From Collinsella sp. (GTDB taxonomy: Bacteria > Actinomycetota > Coriobacteriia > Coriobacteriales > Coriobacteriaceae): a stretch of DNA of 18,101 nucleotides. The first letter of the stretch is position 1. Every line of letters begins with the position of its first letter. The notes under the pieces are model-generated. The model saw only the letters and a program-made list of their open reading frames with translations, did not search any database and was not told where the DNA came from. The position numbers and the translations under genes are program-made. The stretch is taken from contig DXML01000007.1 in assembly GCA_019414205.1 (NCBI GenBank), forward strand, positions 1 through 18,101, in the 5' to 3' direction. This document shows positions 6,506 through 14,240 of this stretch, in pieces.

Positions 6506-7882
6506 GAGGCGGACGGTGAAGGTGATCTGATGATCGTGGCCGGATACGGTGGCGGATCCGCCATGGGCTTCGGCGATGGCGCGCACGACGGATAGGCCCA
6601 CACCCGAGCCGCCTGTCTTGGAGCTGCGCGACACGTCCGCACGATAGAAGCGGTCGAACAATCGGTCCAGGTCGCCTTCGGGCAGCTCGTCTACAGCGTT
6701 CGATACGACAAGCTCTGCCGAGCCTTTGCCCGCACCGCGCGAAACGGCGCGCAGACTCAACTCGATCACGCTGCCCTCGCTCGCATAGCGCGTGGCGTTG
6801 TCCAGCAGCAACTCAACCACCTGCGTCACCGCCGCAGCATCGGCATGAGCGCGCACGCCGGTCGCGACCGACATCGACAGGCGCTTGCCGCGCGAGACCG
6901 CCACCGATTCAAACGGCGCGGCTGCCTTGTCAACTGCCTCCGAGAGATCGATCGACGCCATGGTAAAGCCCGCCGAGCCTTCGTCCATGCGCGCCAAAAA
7001 TACCAGACGCTCCGTAAGTGCCGTCAGTCGCGCCACCTGCTCGTGAATGCTCTGCGTCCACTCACTCTCGCCGCTCTCAATCTCCTGTACCTCGTTGGCG
7101 GCATCGATCACAGCGAGCGGCGTCTTGATCTCGTGGCTTGCATCGGTAATAAATCGCTTTTGCTTGCTGTAACTCTCGACCATCGGTCGAATCACGGCAC
7201 CCGATGCGACCGTTACAATTGCCAGCACCGCCAGCCAGCCAATACAGCTGATTGCCACACTCGCGTTCAAAAACGAATGGAAACTTGCAAGCTCGCGCGA
7301 ACAGTCCACGAACACATAGGTGGTCTTTTCGCCTTGAGCTGTGGTCGTATAGCGGTAGTTACCAGAAAACCCAGAGGTCAGGCCCTTGGAATCCAGCCCC
7401 ATGGCAATACGGGCGGCACGCTTGGCGCCCACCGCGGCAATGCGGGCGGTATTGACATCGACCACCTGCCCATCGACAAGCGTCACCGTAAAGTAGCGCG
7501 TGTCGAAGGGTGACTCCGCCGTCATGCCTTCAAAATGTCCCACGCGAGCGCCCGCTCGATCGCCATCCGCAACCATGCCGGTGCTCGTATCCCCGCCATT
7601 GCCGGAATCGGTCCTGGACTCGTCTTCCCAATCGATGCTGCCCTTGCCTGCCAGAATATAGTCCAGGCGAGCGTCGGCCATCTTGCAGACATGCGAATAA
7701 TTGACGATGTTGATGCCGGCGATGATGAGCGTGAGCACCACGGTCACGGCGCCCATGGCAACGAGGATAAACTTGCGACGCAGACGGCGGCCCAATGCGT
7801 CAACAGAATTAGCCCGCCCCGTACTACTCGAGGCGGCGTGAAACCACTCCGTCATGCGCTTGCACCACGCGCTCGCGCTCAC
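6503..7882 (-). CDS. Two-component sensor histidine kinase
   Basis: A 459-residue membrane kinase. Order: cytoplasmic N-terminus, membrane helix 1 (~38-60), an extracytoplasmic sensor of about 145 residues, membrane helix 2 (~207-230), HisKA with the phospho-acceptor histidine in DASHEIKTPL (H250), then the ATPase domain with N-box ELLLDNATRYA (N362), F-box DRLFDRFYR and G-box GGSGVGLS (~424-431). It should phosphorylate the OmpR-type regulator encoded just upstream; only 2 bases separate the regulator's TAA from this GTG start, so they are co-translated. AGGAAGG about 10 bases before GTG supports that start. The sensor domain has no recognisable fold, so the signal is unknown. Its TAA stop coincides with the edge of a palindromic repeat. 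Confidence 0.95.
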   Translation of the reverse strand: MSASAWCKRMTEWFHAASSSTGRANSVDALGRRLRRKFILVAMGAVTVVLTLIIAGINIVNYSHVCKMADARLDYILAGKGSIDWEDESRTDSGNGGDTSTGMVADGDRAGARVGHFEGMTAESPFDTRYFTVTLVDGQVVDVNTARIAAVGAKRAARIAMGLDSKGLTSGFSGNYRYTTTAQGEKTTYVFVDCSRELASFHSFLNASVAISCIGWLAVLAIVTVASGAVIRPMVESYSKQKRFITDASHEIKTPLAVIDAANEVQEIESGESEWTQSIHEQVARLTALTERLVFLARMDEGSAGFTMASIDLSEAVDKAAAPFESVAVSRGKRLSMSVATGVRAHADAAAVTQVVELLLDNATRYASEGSVIELSLRAVSRGAGKGSAELVVSNAVDELPEGDLDRLFDRFYRADVSRSSKTGGSGVGLSVVRAIAEAHGGSATVSGHDHQITFTVRL

Positions 7883-7884
7883 GC

Positions 7885-8568
7885 TTATTCGCCTTCCTCG
7901 ACAACCTCGAGCGAATAGCCCTGGTTACGCGACGCGCGAATGGCAACGTTGGCACCAAGCGCCGTCAGCTTTTTGCGCAGGTACGAGATATAGACCCACA
8001 CCACGTTGGCGCCTTCGGGCGCATCCTCACCCCAAACCTCGAGCATCAGACGTTCAGTAGGCATGCGCGTGCCGGCGTTGCGCATAAAGAGTTCCATAAG
8101 CTGAAACTCGCGATTGGCCAGGTGCTCCTCGCCCAAGGGTCCCACAAGCGTGCAAGCCGCCGTGTCGAGGCGCACGTTACCCACGCTGAGCGTCGTGGCG
8201 TCAATTGCCGTCGCGGCGCGCGTCATGGCACGAATACGCGCAAGCAGTTCCTTGGCGGCAAACGGCTTGGTCAGGTAATCGTTGGCACCGGCATCCAGGC
8301 CCTCGACCTTATCGGACACCTCGCTTTTTGCCGTGAGCATGATGATGGGCAGTCGCTTTCCGGCGGCGCGTGTACGCTTGAGCACCTCGATGCCGTCCAT
8401 GCCGGGCATCATGATGTCCAGGATTGCGGCGTCGTAATCGTTGGTGAGTAGATTCTCGAGCGCCGTCAAGCCGTCGAGGGCGGTGTCGACCTCGTAGTCG
8501 CTATGTTGAAGAATCGCGGTGAGGGCGCGGGAGAGACCAGGTTCGTCCTCGGCAAGCATCAGCTTCAT
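7885..8568 (-). CDS. OmpR/PhoB-family response regulator
   Basis: A 227-residue transcription regulator of standard length. The receiver domain has the acidic pocket E7/D8, phospho-acceptor D51 (AAILDIMMPGMDG), T79 (IIMLTAKSE) and K101 (DYLTKPF). The C-terminal half (~125-222) is a winged-helix DNA-binding domain (LANREFQLMELF, then VVWVYISYLRKKL). It is partnered with the kinase encoded 2 bases downstream. ATG at 8568 follows AAAGGAG with 6-7 bases spacing. Target genes are not evident; neither neighbour obviously shares a binding site. A TATTAT -10-like hexamer lies on minus at 8618-8613 without a clear -35. Confidence 0.96.
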   Translation of the reverse strand: MKLMLAEDEPGLSRALTAILQHSDYEVDTALDGLTALENLLTNDYDAAILDIMMPGMDGIEVLKRTRAAGKRLPIIMLTAKSEVSDKVEGLDAGANDYLTKPFAAKELLARIRAMTRAATAIDATTLSVGNVRLDTAACTLVGPLGEEHLANREFQLMELFMRNAGTRMPTERLMLEVWGEDAPEGANVVWVYISYLRKKLTALGANVAIRASRNQGYSLEVVEEGE

Positions 8569-8717
8569 AGTTGCTCCTTTGGCGCATGGAAATACAGGTT
8601 TCGATACTGCCGATAATAGCGCACCGAAAGCTGCCTTAGCACAGCCCTAGCGGCTCAACCTGCGCGTTTTCAAATACGCAAGATATGGCTTAGCCAAACT
8701 TAAAGCGCAGATGCCAA

Positions 8718-8762
8718 GCGTCTGGACGCATGCCGGCCGTAGAAGGACGGAGGCTCGTCCTT
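8718..8762. repeat. Pair of small hairpins between ogt and the response-regulator promoter
   Basis: GCGTC/GACGC (8718-8722/8725-8729) and AAGGACG/CGTCCTT (8743-8749/8756-8762) are adjacent inverted repeats downstream of the ogt stop (8797). They may help end the ogt transcript, but neither has a proper T run on the minus strand. The rest of 8569-8796 shows only the regulator's Shine-Dalgarno and a weak promoter. Confidence 0.45.
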
Positions 8763-8796
8763 TCGCGGCGTCCTAGTTATGCAAAGCGTTCGAGCG

Positions 8797-9375
8797 CTAT
8801 TCCTCGTACGCGCCCTCAAGCCGAAGCAGCCACTCCTTGCGATCAAGGCCGCCAGCATATCCGTTGAGCGATCCGTCGACCGCGACCACGCGATGGCACG
8901 GCACGATAATCGAAATGGGATTACGCGCAACCGCAGCCCCCACCGCACGAGGAGACACGACGGGTGCCTCATTTCCCGGCACACGATGTCGAGCCGCAAC
9001 ACGCTGAGCGATCTCGCCATACGTAGCGACTTCGCCACGCGGAATTGAAAGCAGCTCAAACCAAACCTCGCGCTGGAACGCCGTGCCGATCATATGCAAC
9101 GGCGGCGTAAACCGAGGCTCCTGCCCCGCAAAATAAGCATTCAGCCAAGCCCAAGAACGCTCAAGCACCGAAGAAGCCGCGCCATTTGCCGGACTCACCG
9201 GCAACATGCCACCGGTACCGGAAACCGCGTCGGCGCCTTCAACATGTTCGGAGTCTTCCCGGAGAAGCGTGGAACCAAAGTGCTCCTGCCCCTCAAACCA
9301 AAGCCCCGTCAGGCCGCGGCCATCAGCGGCAAGCAAGATTTCGCCCAAAGGCGAAGCAAATGTCGTCGTGACCAC
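8797..9375 (-). CDS. ogt: Methylated-DNA--protein-cysteine methyltransferase
   Basis: A 192-residue DNA-repair protein that transfers the alkyl group from O6-alkylguanine to its own cysteine in a single-turnover reaction. The active-site motif PCHRVV (in ISIIVPCHRVVAVDGSLNGY) is intact, and the following GYAGGLDRKEWLL matches the family's conserved C-terminus. The helix-turn-helix region WFELLSIPRGEVATYGEIAQ, which enters the minor groove, is also present. The N-terminal domain begins with the typical short-strand motif SPLGEILLAADGRGLTGLWF. Start is GTG at 9375, 6 bases after AAAGGAG. Insertion of about 25 residues between the N-terminal domain and AWLNAYFAG makes it slightly longer than usual. 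It appears monocistronic. Confidence 0.95.
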   Translation of the reverse strand: MVTTTFASPLGEILLAADGRGLTGLWFEGQEHFGSTLLREDSEHVEGADAVSGTGGMLPVSPANGAASSVLERSWAWLNAYFAGQEPRFTPPLHMIGTAFQREVWFELLSIPRGEVATYGEIAQRVAARHRVPGNEAPVVSPRAVGAAVARNPISIIVPCHRVVAVDGSLNGYAGGLDRKEWLLRLEGAYEE

Positions 9376-9402
9376 CAGCGGCTCCTTTCAAAACTCCGCA
9401 AC

Positions 9403-9408
9403 ATAATA
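9403..9408 (-). promoter_or_regulatory. Possible -10 hexamer for ogt
   Basis: TATTAT on the minus strand lies 28 bases before the ogt GTG, giving a ~20-base leader that just contains the Shine-Dalgarno. No good -35 is seen at 16-18 bases, so this rests on the -10 alone. Confidence 0.35.
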
Positions 9409-9435
9409 CCGCGAATTGTGCAGACAACCCCAATC

Positions 9436-9591
9436 GACCCCAAAGTCACCCAAGGCAGCAGGCGCGACAGCGCCACAGCTGCCGCACGACCCCAAAGTCC
9501 CCGCAGGCAGCAGGCGCAACGCGCCGCAGCTGCCGGCCGCGCCCCAAAGTCCCCCAAGGCGGCAGGCGCAAAGCGCCGGGGCCGCCGCCGG
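9436..9591. repeat. Three tandem 52-bp units, each encoding a hairpin
   Basis: Units begin at 9436, 9488 and 9540 with an exact 52-bp period. Each has a conserved box ACCCCAAAGTC or CCCCAAAGTC, then a hairpin: a 6-bp stem (GGCAGC/GCTGCC at 9454/9478 and 9506/9529; GGCGGC/GCCGCC at 9558/9581), one A opposite three bases, a 5-bp GGCGC/GCGCC stem, and a 3-4-base loop. Stem bases change in pairs in unit 3 (A-T to G-C). No coding frame is credible. Together with the palindrome at 9688-9817 this fills the 454-bp gap between ogt and asd; 9592-9687 is GC-rich with no further feature seen. Confidence 0.9.
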
Positions 9592-9687
9592 GACCAGGGC
9601 CCGCAACAGCCACGCGCCCCCACATCAGCCCAGCGGCCCCAACCAACAACGGCCCCATCGCAGGCCGCTCGCAACAACGTCACCGCA

Positions 9688-9817
9688 GGCGGGGGCCGGG
9701 CTTGGTTTTCAGAACACTCCGCAGACCAGTGCGGCGCCTTGTCCGCAGCTCCGAAGGAGCAGGACAAGGCGCCGCACATGGTCGAGGACGTTCTGAAAAC
9801 TAAGCCCGGCCCCCGCC
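9688..9817 (-). repeat. Long imperfect palindrome 1 (downstream of asd)
   Basis: Outer arms 9688-9715 and 9790-9817 pair over 28 positions with one G-T. An inner stem of 16 perfect pairs (9729-9744 with 9762-9777) follows, then an apical 5-bp GCTCC/GGAGC hairpin with a GAA loop (9748-9760). On the minus strand the internal loop between the stems carries GTCCTCG (9789-9783) and CTGCGGA (9724-9718). It lies 12 bases after the asd stop. No T run follows, so it is not a classic intrinsic terminator. Confidence 0.92.
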
Positions 9818-9829
9818 GGACAGGTCGCA

Positions 9830-10855
9830 CTACTCGCAGAGCAGCTTAGCAATCTGGACGGCGTTGGTTGCCGCGCCTTTACGGATTTGGTCGCCGCAGC
9901 ACCAGAAGGTGATGCCACGCGCGGCCTCGGGGTTCGAGATGTCGCGACGCACGCGACCGACCCAAATCAGGTCCTGGTCGGAGGTGTCCATCGGCATGGG
10001 GAAGCGGTCGTGTGCATCCTCGGCAGCCATATCGTCAACCAGCTTGACGCCGGGAGAGGCAGCCAGCGCAGCACGGGCCTCCTCAACCGTAATGTCGCGC
10101 TCAAACTCAAGCGTAATGCTCTCGGAGTGCGAGCGCAGCACGGGCACGCGCACGCAGGTGCAGTTCACGCGCAGCTCGGGCAGATGCATAATCTTGCGAC
10201 CCTCGTTTTGCAGCTTCATCTCCTCGGAGGTAAAGCCCTCCTCCTTGACGCCGCCAATCTGCGGAATCAGGTTGCTCGCGAGCTGGGCGGCAAATGCGCG
10301 CGGCTCGGGAATCTCCTCGCCACGGCCCAGGGCGGCCAGCTGAGCCTCGAGCTCGGCCATGCCGGGAGCGCCGGCACCCGAAGCAGCCTGATACGTCGAG
10401 ACGATCATGCGCTTCACGCCGGCGAGCTGATGCAGCGGCCACGTAGGAACCAGGCCGATGATGGTCGCGCAGTTGGGATTGGCGATAAGGCCGTGATGCC
10501 ACTTGATATCGTCGGCATTGATCTCAGGCACAACCAGCGGCACTTCGGGATCCATGCGGAAGGCGTGACTGTTGTCGACCACGACGGCGCCGCGCTTGAC
10601 GGCCTCGGGCAGCAGCTCCTTGGCGATATCGTCGCCGGCAGCGCCGAGCACGATGTCGCAGCCCTCAAAAGCCTCGGGGCAAGCTTCCTCAATCACGATC
10701 TGCTCGCCGCGGAACTCAACGGTCTTGCCCGCAGAGCGCGCGCTCGCCAGCAGCTTGAGCTTACCGACCGGAAACTCCTGCTCGTTGAGGCACTCGAGCA
10801 TCTGGGTGCCCACAGCTCCCGTCGCGCCCAAAATAGCAACCGTGTACTGTTTCAT
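9830..10855 (-). CDS. asd: Aspartate-semialdehyde dehydrogenase
   Basis: A 341-residue enzyme that reduces aspartyl-phosphate with NADPH to aspartate semialdehyde, the branch point to lysine/diaminopimelate and to homoserine. Visible features are the nucleotide-binding GATGAVG (10-16), catalytic cysteine in ANPNCATI (C129), substrate-site STYQAASGAG (~153-162) and catalytic histidine in VLRSHSE (H243). Start is ATG at 10855 with GGGGGAAG just upstream; the frame stays open for 29 more codons upstream, but those have no Shine-Dalgarno. Its substrate comes from the aspartokinase encoded upstream on the same strand. The 172-base gap between them holds a terminator-like hairpin, so asd may have its own promoter. 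Confident assignment. Confidence 0.97.
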   Translation of the reverse strand: MKQYTVAILGATGAVGTQMLECLNEQEFPVGKLKLLASARSAGKTVEFRGEQIVIEEACPEAFEGCDIVLGAAGDDIAKELLPEAVKRGAVVVDNSHAFRMDPEVPLVVPEINADDIKWHHGLIANPNCATIIGLVPTWPLHQLAGVKRMIVSTYQAASGAGAPGMAELEAQLAALGRGEEIPEPRAFAAQLASNLIPQIGGVKEEGFTSEEMKLQNEGRKIMHLPELRVNCTCVRVPVLRSHSESITLEFERDITVEEARAALAASPGVKLVDDMAAEDAHDRFPMPMDTSDQDLIWVGRVRRDISNPEAARGITFWCCGDQIRKGAATNAVQIAKLLCE

Positions 10856-10920
10856 GCTTCCCCCTTTAAAGGTTTTGGCTTTTGCCCGCACGCCGAGCAG
10901 GCCGATTATTGTTGCCAGTG

Positions 10921-10956
10921 TATACAAGAACGGGGCGGGCACGAAACCCGCCCCGT
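10921..10956 (-). terminator. Terminator-like hairpin between lysC and asd
   Basis: A perfect 10-bp stem ACGGGGCGGG/CCCGCCCCGT (10930-10939/10947-10956) with a 7-base loop is followed on minus by TCTTGTATA. The tail is T-rich but not a clean run, so partial termination of the lysC transcript is plausible. Confidence 0.6.
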
Positions 10957-10986
10957 CGAAACGAAACCGAAACGAAACGCCCCGCC

Positions 10987-11017
10987 GTAGATTTTTGAGA
11001 CATGACCAAAAATCTAC
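10987..11017. repeat. Inverted repeat just after lysC
   Basis: Arms GTAGATTTTTG (10987-10997) and CAAAAATCTAC (11007-11017) form a perfect 11-bp inverted repeat with a 9-base spacer, starting 10 bases after the lysC stop. A run of CGAAAC repeats follows at 10957-10979. Its AT-rich stem makes a poor terminator; a protein-binding site is an alternative. Confidence 0.75.
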
Positions 11018-11027
11018 CGAGCAGTCG

Positions 11028-12416
11028 CTACTTTTTGAGCGCGGCCGGGGCGGGATCGGCCGGCGCGGGAGCCTCCAGGTCAGAGACCTTCACAATGCCG
11101 TTCTCGTCGGAGAAGGCGCGGTAAATGGTCCGAATCGCCAGGTCGAAGTCCTTCTCCTCGACACCGATAATGATGTTGATCTCGTCGCAGCTCTGCGAAA
11201 TCATGCGCACGCTCACGCCGGCCTGGCCAAGCATGCCAAACAGATGGCCCGAGATACCCGCGCGGCCGCGCAGGTTACGGCCGACGGTCGCAATGAGCGC
11301 CAAGCCCTCGACAACCTCAATCTCGAGCGGCTCGACCTCCTGCTGAATGTCGCCCACAAGCGAGTACAGCGAATCGTGAACGTCCTGCTCCTGCACCACG
11401 GCGCCAAAGCGGTCGACGCCGGTGGGCATGTGCTCAACGGAAACGTCATAGCGCTCGAATACCGAAAGCGCGCGGCGCATAAAGCCGACACGAGGCTTGG
11501 TACGGTCGCGGGCAACGTTGATGGCGACAAAGCCGCGCTTGCCGGTCACGCCGGTAATGATGGGCTCCGCCTCGCCCTCGTCGGCCGTCTCGCTAATGAT
11601 GGTACCGGGATCCTGCGGCGCGTTGGTGTTCTTGATGACCAGCGGAATACCAGCCTCGCGCACGGGGAACACAGCCTCCTCGTGCAGGACGCTTGCACCC
11701 ATGTACGAAAGCTCGCGCAGCTCCTCGTAGGTAACGCGGGCAATGGGCTGAGCCTCGGGAACAATACGCGGATCGGCGGAATAGAAGCCCGAAACGTCGG
11801 TCCAGTTCTCATACAGGTCGGCACCAAGGCATTTGGCCAGGATCGAGCCGGAAATATCGCCGCCGCCACGATCGAGTAGCTTAATCTGACCCTCACGCGT
11901 CGCGCCATAGAAGCCGGGCATAACAAAGCCGCCCTGCTGACCGTACTCCTGCACCAGCTCGCAGGTACGATTCATGCTGAGCGTACCGTCGTGATGGAAC
12001 GCCACGACCGTCGCGGCATCCAGGAACGGCAGGCCCAGGTACTCGGCCATCAGGCGAGCGGTGAAGTACTCGCCGCGGCTCACGAGCTCCTCGGTGGAGT
12101 AGCCGCCCGAGCGGGCGCGCTCGGCAAAGGCCGCGAACTCCTCGCGGATGGGATAGGTGAGCTCCAGCTCGTCAGCGATATCAAAATAGCGCTGCCCAAT
12201 GTCCTCGAGCAGCTCCTCGCACGACACGTGGTACTTAACGTGCGCGTTAACCAGGTAGAGCAGGTCGGTCACCTTGGTGTCGCCCTTAAAGCGGCGACCG
12301 CAGGCAGAAACCACCACAAAACGGCGGGCCGGGTCGGCATCGACAATGGCCTTGATCTTCTTAAAGTGTTCGGCGTCGGCGACCGACGAGCCGCCAAACT
12401 TGGCAATCTTAATCAT
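11028..12416 (-). CDS. lysC: Aspartate kinase
   Basis: A 462-residue aspartokinase that phosphorylates aspartate, the first step to lysine, threonine and methionine. The N-terminal kinase domain starts with KFGGSSV (6-12), followed by the aspartate-site region (STEELVSRGEYFTARLMA) and LLDRGGGDISGSILA. The C-terminal third (~305-445) is a tandem ACT regulatory region (VGFMRRALSVFERYDVSVEHM and LIATVGRNLRGRAGISGHLF), implying feedback inhibition by pathway amino acids. It is monofunctional: no homoserine dehydrogenase domain. It ends in an Ala/Pro-rich tail. ATG at 12416 fits the family's N-terminus, but the upstream Shine-Dalgarno is weak. The gene is divergent from thrC (104-base gap, no clear promoter hexamers seen) and upstream of asd, so the window groups four pathway genes. 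Confidence 0.97.
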   Translation of the reverse strand: MIKIAKFGGSSVADAEHFKKIKAIVDADPARRFVVVSACGRRFKGDTKVTDLLYLVNAHVKYHVSCEELLEDIGQRYFDIADELELTYPIREEFAAFAERARSGGYSTEELVSRGEYFTARLMAEYLGLPFLDAATVVAFHHDGTLSMNRTCELVQEYGQQGGFVMPGFYGATREGQIKLLDRGGGDISGSILAKCLGADLYENWTDVSGFYSADPRIVPEAQPIARVTYEELRELSYMGASVLHEEAVFPVREAGIPLVIKNTNAPQDPGTIISETADEGEAEPIITGVTGKRGFVAINVARDRTKPRVGFMRRALSVFERYDVSVEHMPTGVDRFGAVVQEQDVHDSLYSLVGDIQQEVEPLEIEVVEGLALIATVGRNLRGRAGISGHLFGMLGQAGVSVRMISQSCDEINIIIGVEEKDFDLAIRTIYRAFSDENGIVKVSDLEAPAPADPAPAALKK

Positions 12417-12520
12417 GGGCTGGAGGTTACCTTTCTAAAAAGCCTCTGCGAACCTATTTTGCGCGCTCTGATACCATGGTTTCACCGATTGGGACCAAGG
12501 CATCCGAGGAGCAGTGTTAT

Positions 12521-14038
12521 ATGGGAACTTATCATAGTACACGAGGACGCACTTTATCGTGCTCAAGTAAGGTGGCAATCCGTACCGGCATCGCTCCCGA
12601 CGGGGGTTTGTTTGTCTCGGACGAGCTGGGCACCCAGCAGGTCGATATCAGCTCGCTTGCAGATAAATCGTACTTTGAAATCGCTCAAGATGTGTTGGGA
12701 ATGTTACTGAATGATTACACGGACGAAGAAATTTCGGCCTGTGTGAATGAGGCTTACCGCGGCACGTTCGCGAGCGAAGAGGTCACGCCGCTCGTCAAAC
12801 TCGACGCCGCACCGGGCGCCGACGCCCCTCAGACCTATGTGATGGAACTCTTTGGCGGCCCCACGAGCGCCTTTAAGGACGTCGCCCTGCAGATGCTCCC
12901 CCGCCTTATGGCCCGCACCTCCGCCAAGGACGGCGGCGCCGAGCGCATCATGATCGTCACCGCCACGTCAGGCGACACGGGCAAGGCCGCACTCGCTGGT
13001 TTTGCCGATGCTCCGGGCACGGGCATTACCGTCTTTTATCCCGAGGGCAAGGTCAGCCGCGTCCAGAACCTGCAGATGTCCACACAGGAGGGCGAAAACG
13101 TCGCCGTCTGCGGTATCCGCGGCAACTTTGACGACGCCCAGAGCGCCGTCAAGCGTATCTTTGCCGATAAGGAACTGGCCGAGCGCCTGAAGGCCGCCGG
13201 CACCGTGCTTTCGAGCGCCAACTCCATCAACGTCGGCCGCTTGGTGCCGCAGGTCGTCTACTACTTTGCCGCCTATGCGCAACTGCTACGCGCCGGCGCT
13301 ATCGAGGCTGGCGACGCCGTAGAGTTCTGCGTGCCCACCGGCAACTTTGGCGATATCTTGGCCGGCTACTACGCCAAGCGCATGGGTCTGCCCGTCGCCA
13401 AGCTCGTCGTGGCGAGCGACAAGAACAACGTGCTTGCCGACTTCCTGACCACCGGCGTTTACGACCGTAACCGCCCGTTCTTCACGACCATCTCGCCGTC
13501 GATGGACATCCTTATTAGCTCCAACCTGGAGCGCATGCTCTACTTCCTGTCCGACGGCGACTGCGAGCTCGTTGCCGGCCTTATGGATCAGCTTGCCCAG
13601 ACCGGCCGCTACGAGGTGCCCGCCGAGCTGCTGGCCAAGATCCAGAGCGTGTTTGGCTGCGGCTGGGCCAGCGAGGACGAGGTCCGCGCTGCCATCAAGA
13701 GCTGCTGGGACGCCAACGGCTACGTGATTGACCCGCACACCGCTTGCGGCTATCACGTCTTTGAGCAGGTCGCTTCCGCCGAGGGCGCCAAGGCCCGCGT
13801 GTTGCTTTCGACCGCCAGCCCCTACAAGTTCCCGCGCGCCTGCTGCGACGCCTTGGGGCTCGACGTTCCCGAGGACGACTTTGAAGCCATGCGCGTGCTC
13901 GAGCAGGCCACCAACACGGTCGCCCCGACCCAGCTCGCCGAACTCGAATCCAAACCCGTCCGTTTCGAAGACGTCTGCGACGTAGCCGACATGGCCAACT
14001 ACGTAGAGCAGGCTGCAAAAAAGATGGCAACCAACTAA
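12521..14038 (+). CDS. thrC: Threonine synthase
   Basis: A 505-residue PLP enzyme converting O-phosphohomoserine to threonine. The N-terminus YHSTRGR followed by IAPDGGLFVSDEL is typical of the long bacterial type. The PLP lysine is in GGPTSAFKD (K119), and the phosphate-binding loop is ATSGDTGKAA (148-157). Start is ATG at 12521, with GAGGAG 9 bases upstream; an in-frame ATG at 12476 has no Shine-Dalgarno and adds 15 atypical residues. It lies upstream of homoserine kinase, which makes its substrate, though a strong terminator and a long palindrome separate the two genes. It is divergent from lysC. Confidence 0.97.
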   Translation: MGTYHSTRGRTLSCSSKVAIRTGIAPDGGLFVSDELGTQQVDISSLADKSYFEIAQDVLGMLLNDYTDEEISACVNEAYRGTFASEEVTPLVKLDAAPGADAPQTYVMELFGGPTSAFKDVALQMLPRLMARTSAKDGGAERIMIVTATSGDTGKAALAGFADAPGTGITVFYPEGKVSRVQNLQMSTQEGENVAVCGIRGNFDDAQSAVKRIFADKELAERLKAAGTVLSSANSINVGRLVPQVVYYFAAYAQLLRAGAIEAGDAVEFCVPTGNFGDILAGYYAKRMGLPVAKLVVASDKNNVLADFLTTGVYDRNRPFFTTISPSMDILISSNLERMLYFLSDGDCELVAGLMDQLAQTGRYEVPAELLAKIQSVFGCGWASEDEVRAAIKSCWDANGYVIDPHTACGYHVFEQVASAEGAKARVLLSTASPYKFPRACCDALGLDVPEDDFEAMRVLEQATNTVAPTQLAELESKPVRFEDVCDVADMANYVEQAAKKMATN

Positions 14039-14051
14039 AACCCCTTATAAG

Positions 14052-14086
14052 GCGCCGGCGAAAGCCGGCGCATCTTCTTTTTATTT
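14052..14086 (+). terminator. Intrinsic terminator of thrC
   Basis: A perfect 8-bp stem GCGCCGGC/GCCGGCGC (14052-14059/14064-14071) with a GAAA tetraloop is followed by ATCTTCTTTTTATTT, 13 bases after the thrC stop. It is the most canonical terminator here and implies separate transcription of thrB, or read-through. Confidence 0.9.
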
Positions 14087-14114
14087 AGCTTTCGGGATGA
14101 TGACGAGCACGCGA

Positions 14115-14226
14115 GCGGGTCTGGCCGTTTAGTTCGTCGCGAGTTCCGCACGAGCCGGAAAGCACTTAATGTGCTTTCCGAGCGAGCCAGGACTGTCCGA
14201 GCAGCGAACTAAACGGCCAGACCCGC
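14115..14226. repeat. Long imperfect palindrome 2 (thrC-thrB gap)
   Basis: Outer arms 14115-14136 and 14205-14226 pair perfectly over 22 bp. An inner 9-bp stem GGAAAGCAC/GTGCTTTCC (14157-14165/14171-14179) has a TTAAT loop. The right outer arm ends 2 bases before the thrB Shine-Dalgarno (14229-14234), so in mRNA the structure would sit directly against the ribosome-binding site. On minus, the loop sequences contain GTCCT (14193-14189) and TGCGGA (14150-14145), as in palindromes 1 and 3. Confidence 0.88.
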
Positions 14227-14240
14227 CCAGGAGGACCCAC

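Noticed and set aside
9436..9591. CRISPR array
   Set aside because: Units are contiguous with no unique spacers, and no cas gene is present.
9309..9830. Possible proteins encoded across the ogt-asd gap
   Set aside because: All frames there are repetitive Ala/Arg/Gly/Pro products of the 52-bp repeats and palindrome, without start signals or homology.
10572..11879. Long open frame on plus opposite asd and lysC (about 435 codons)
   Set aside because: It is antisense to two clear enzymes, composition follows the opposite-strand codons, and no family motif is visible.
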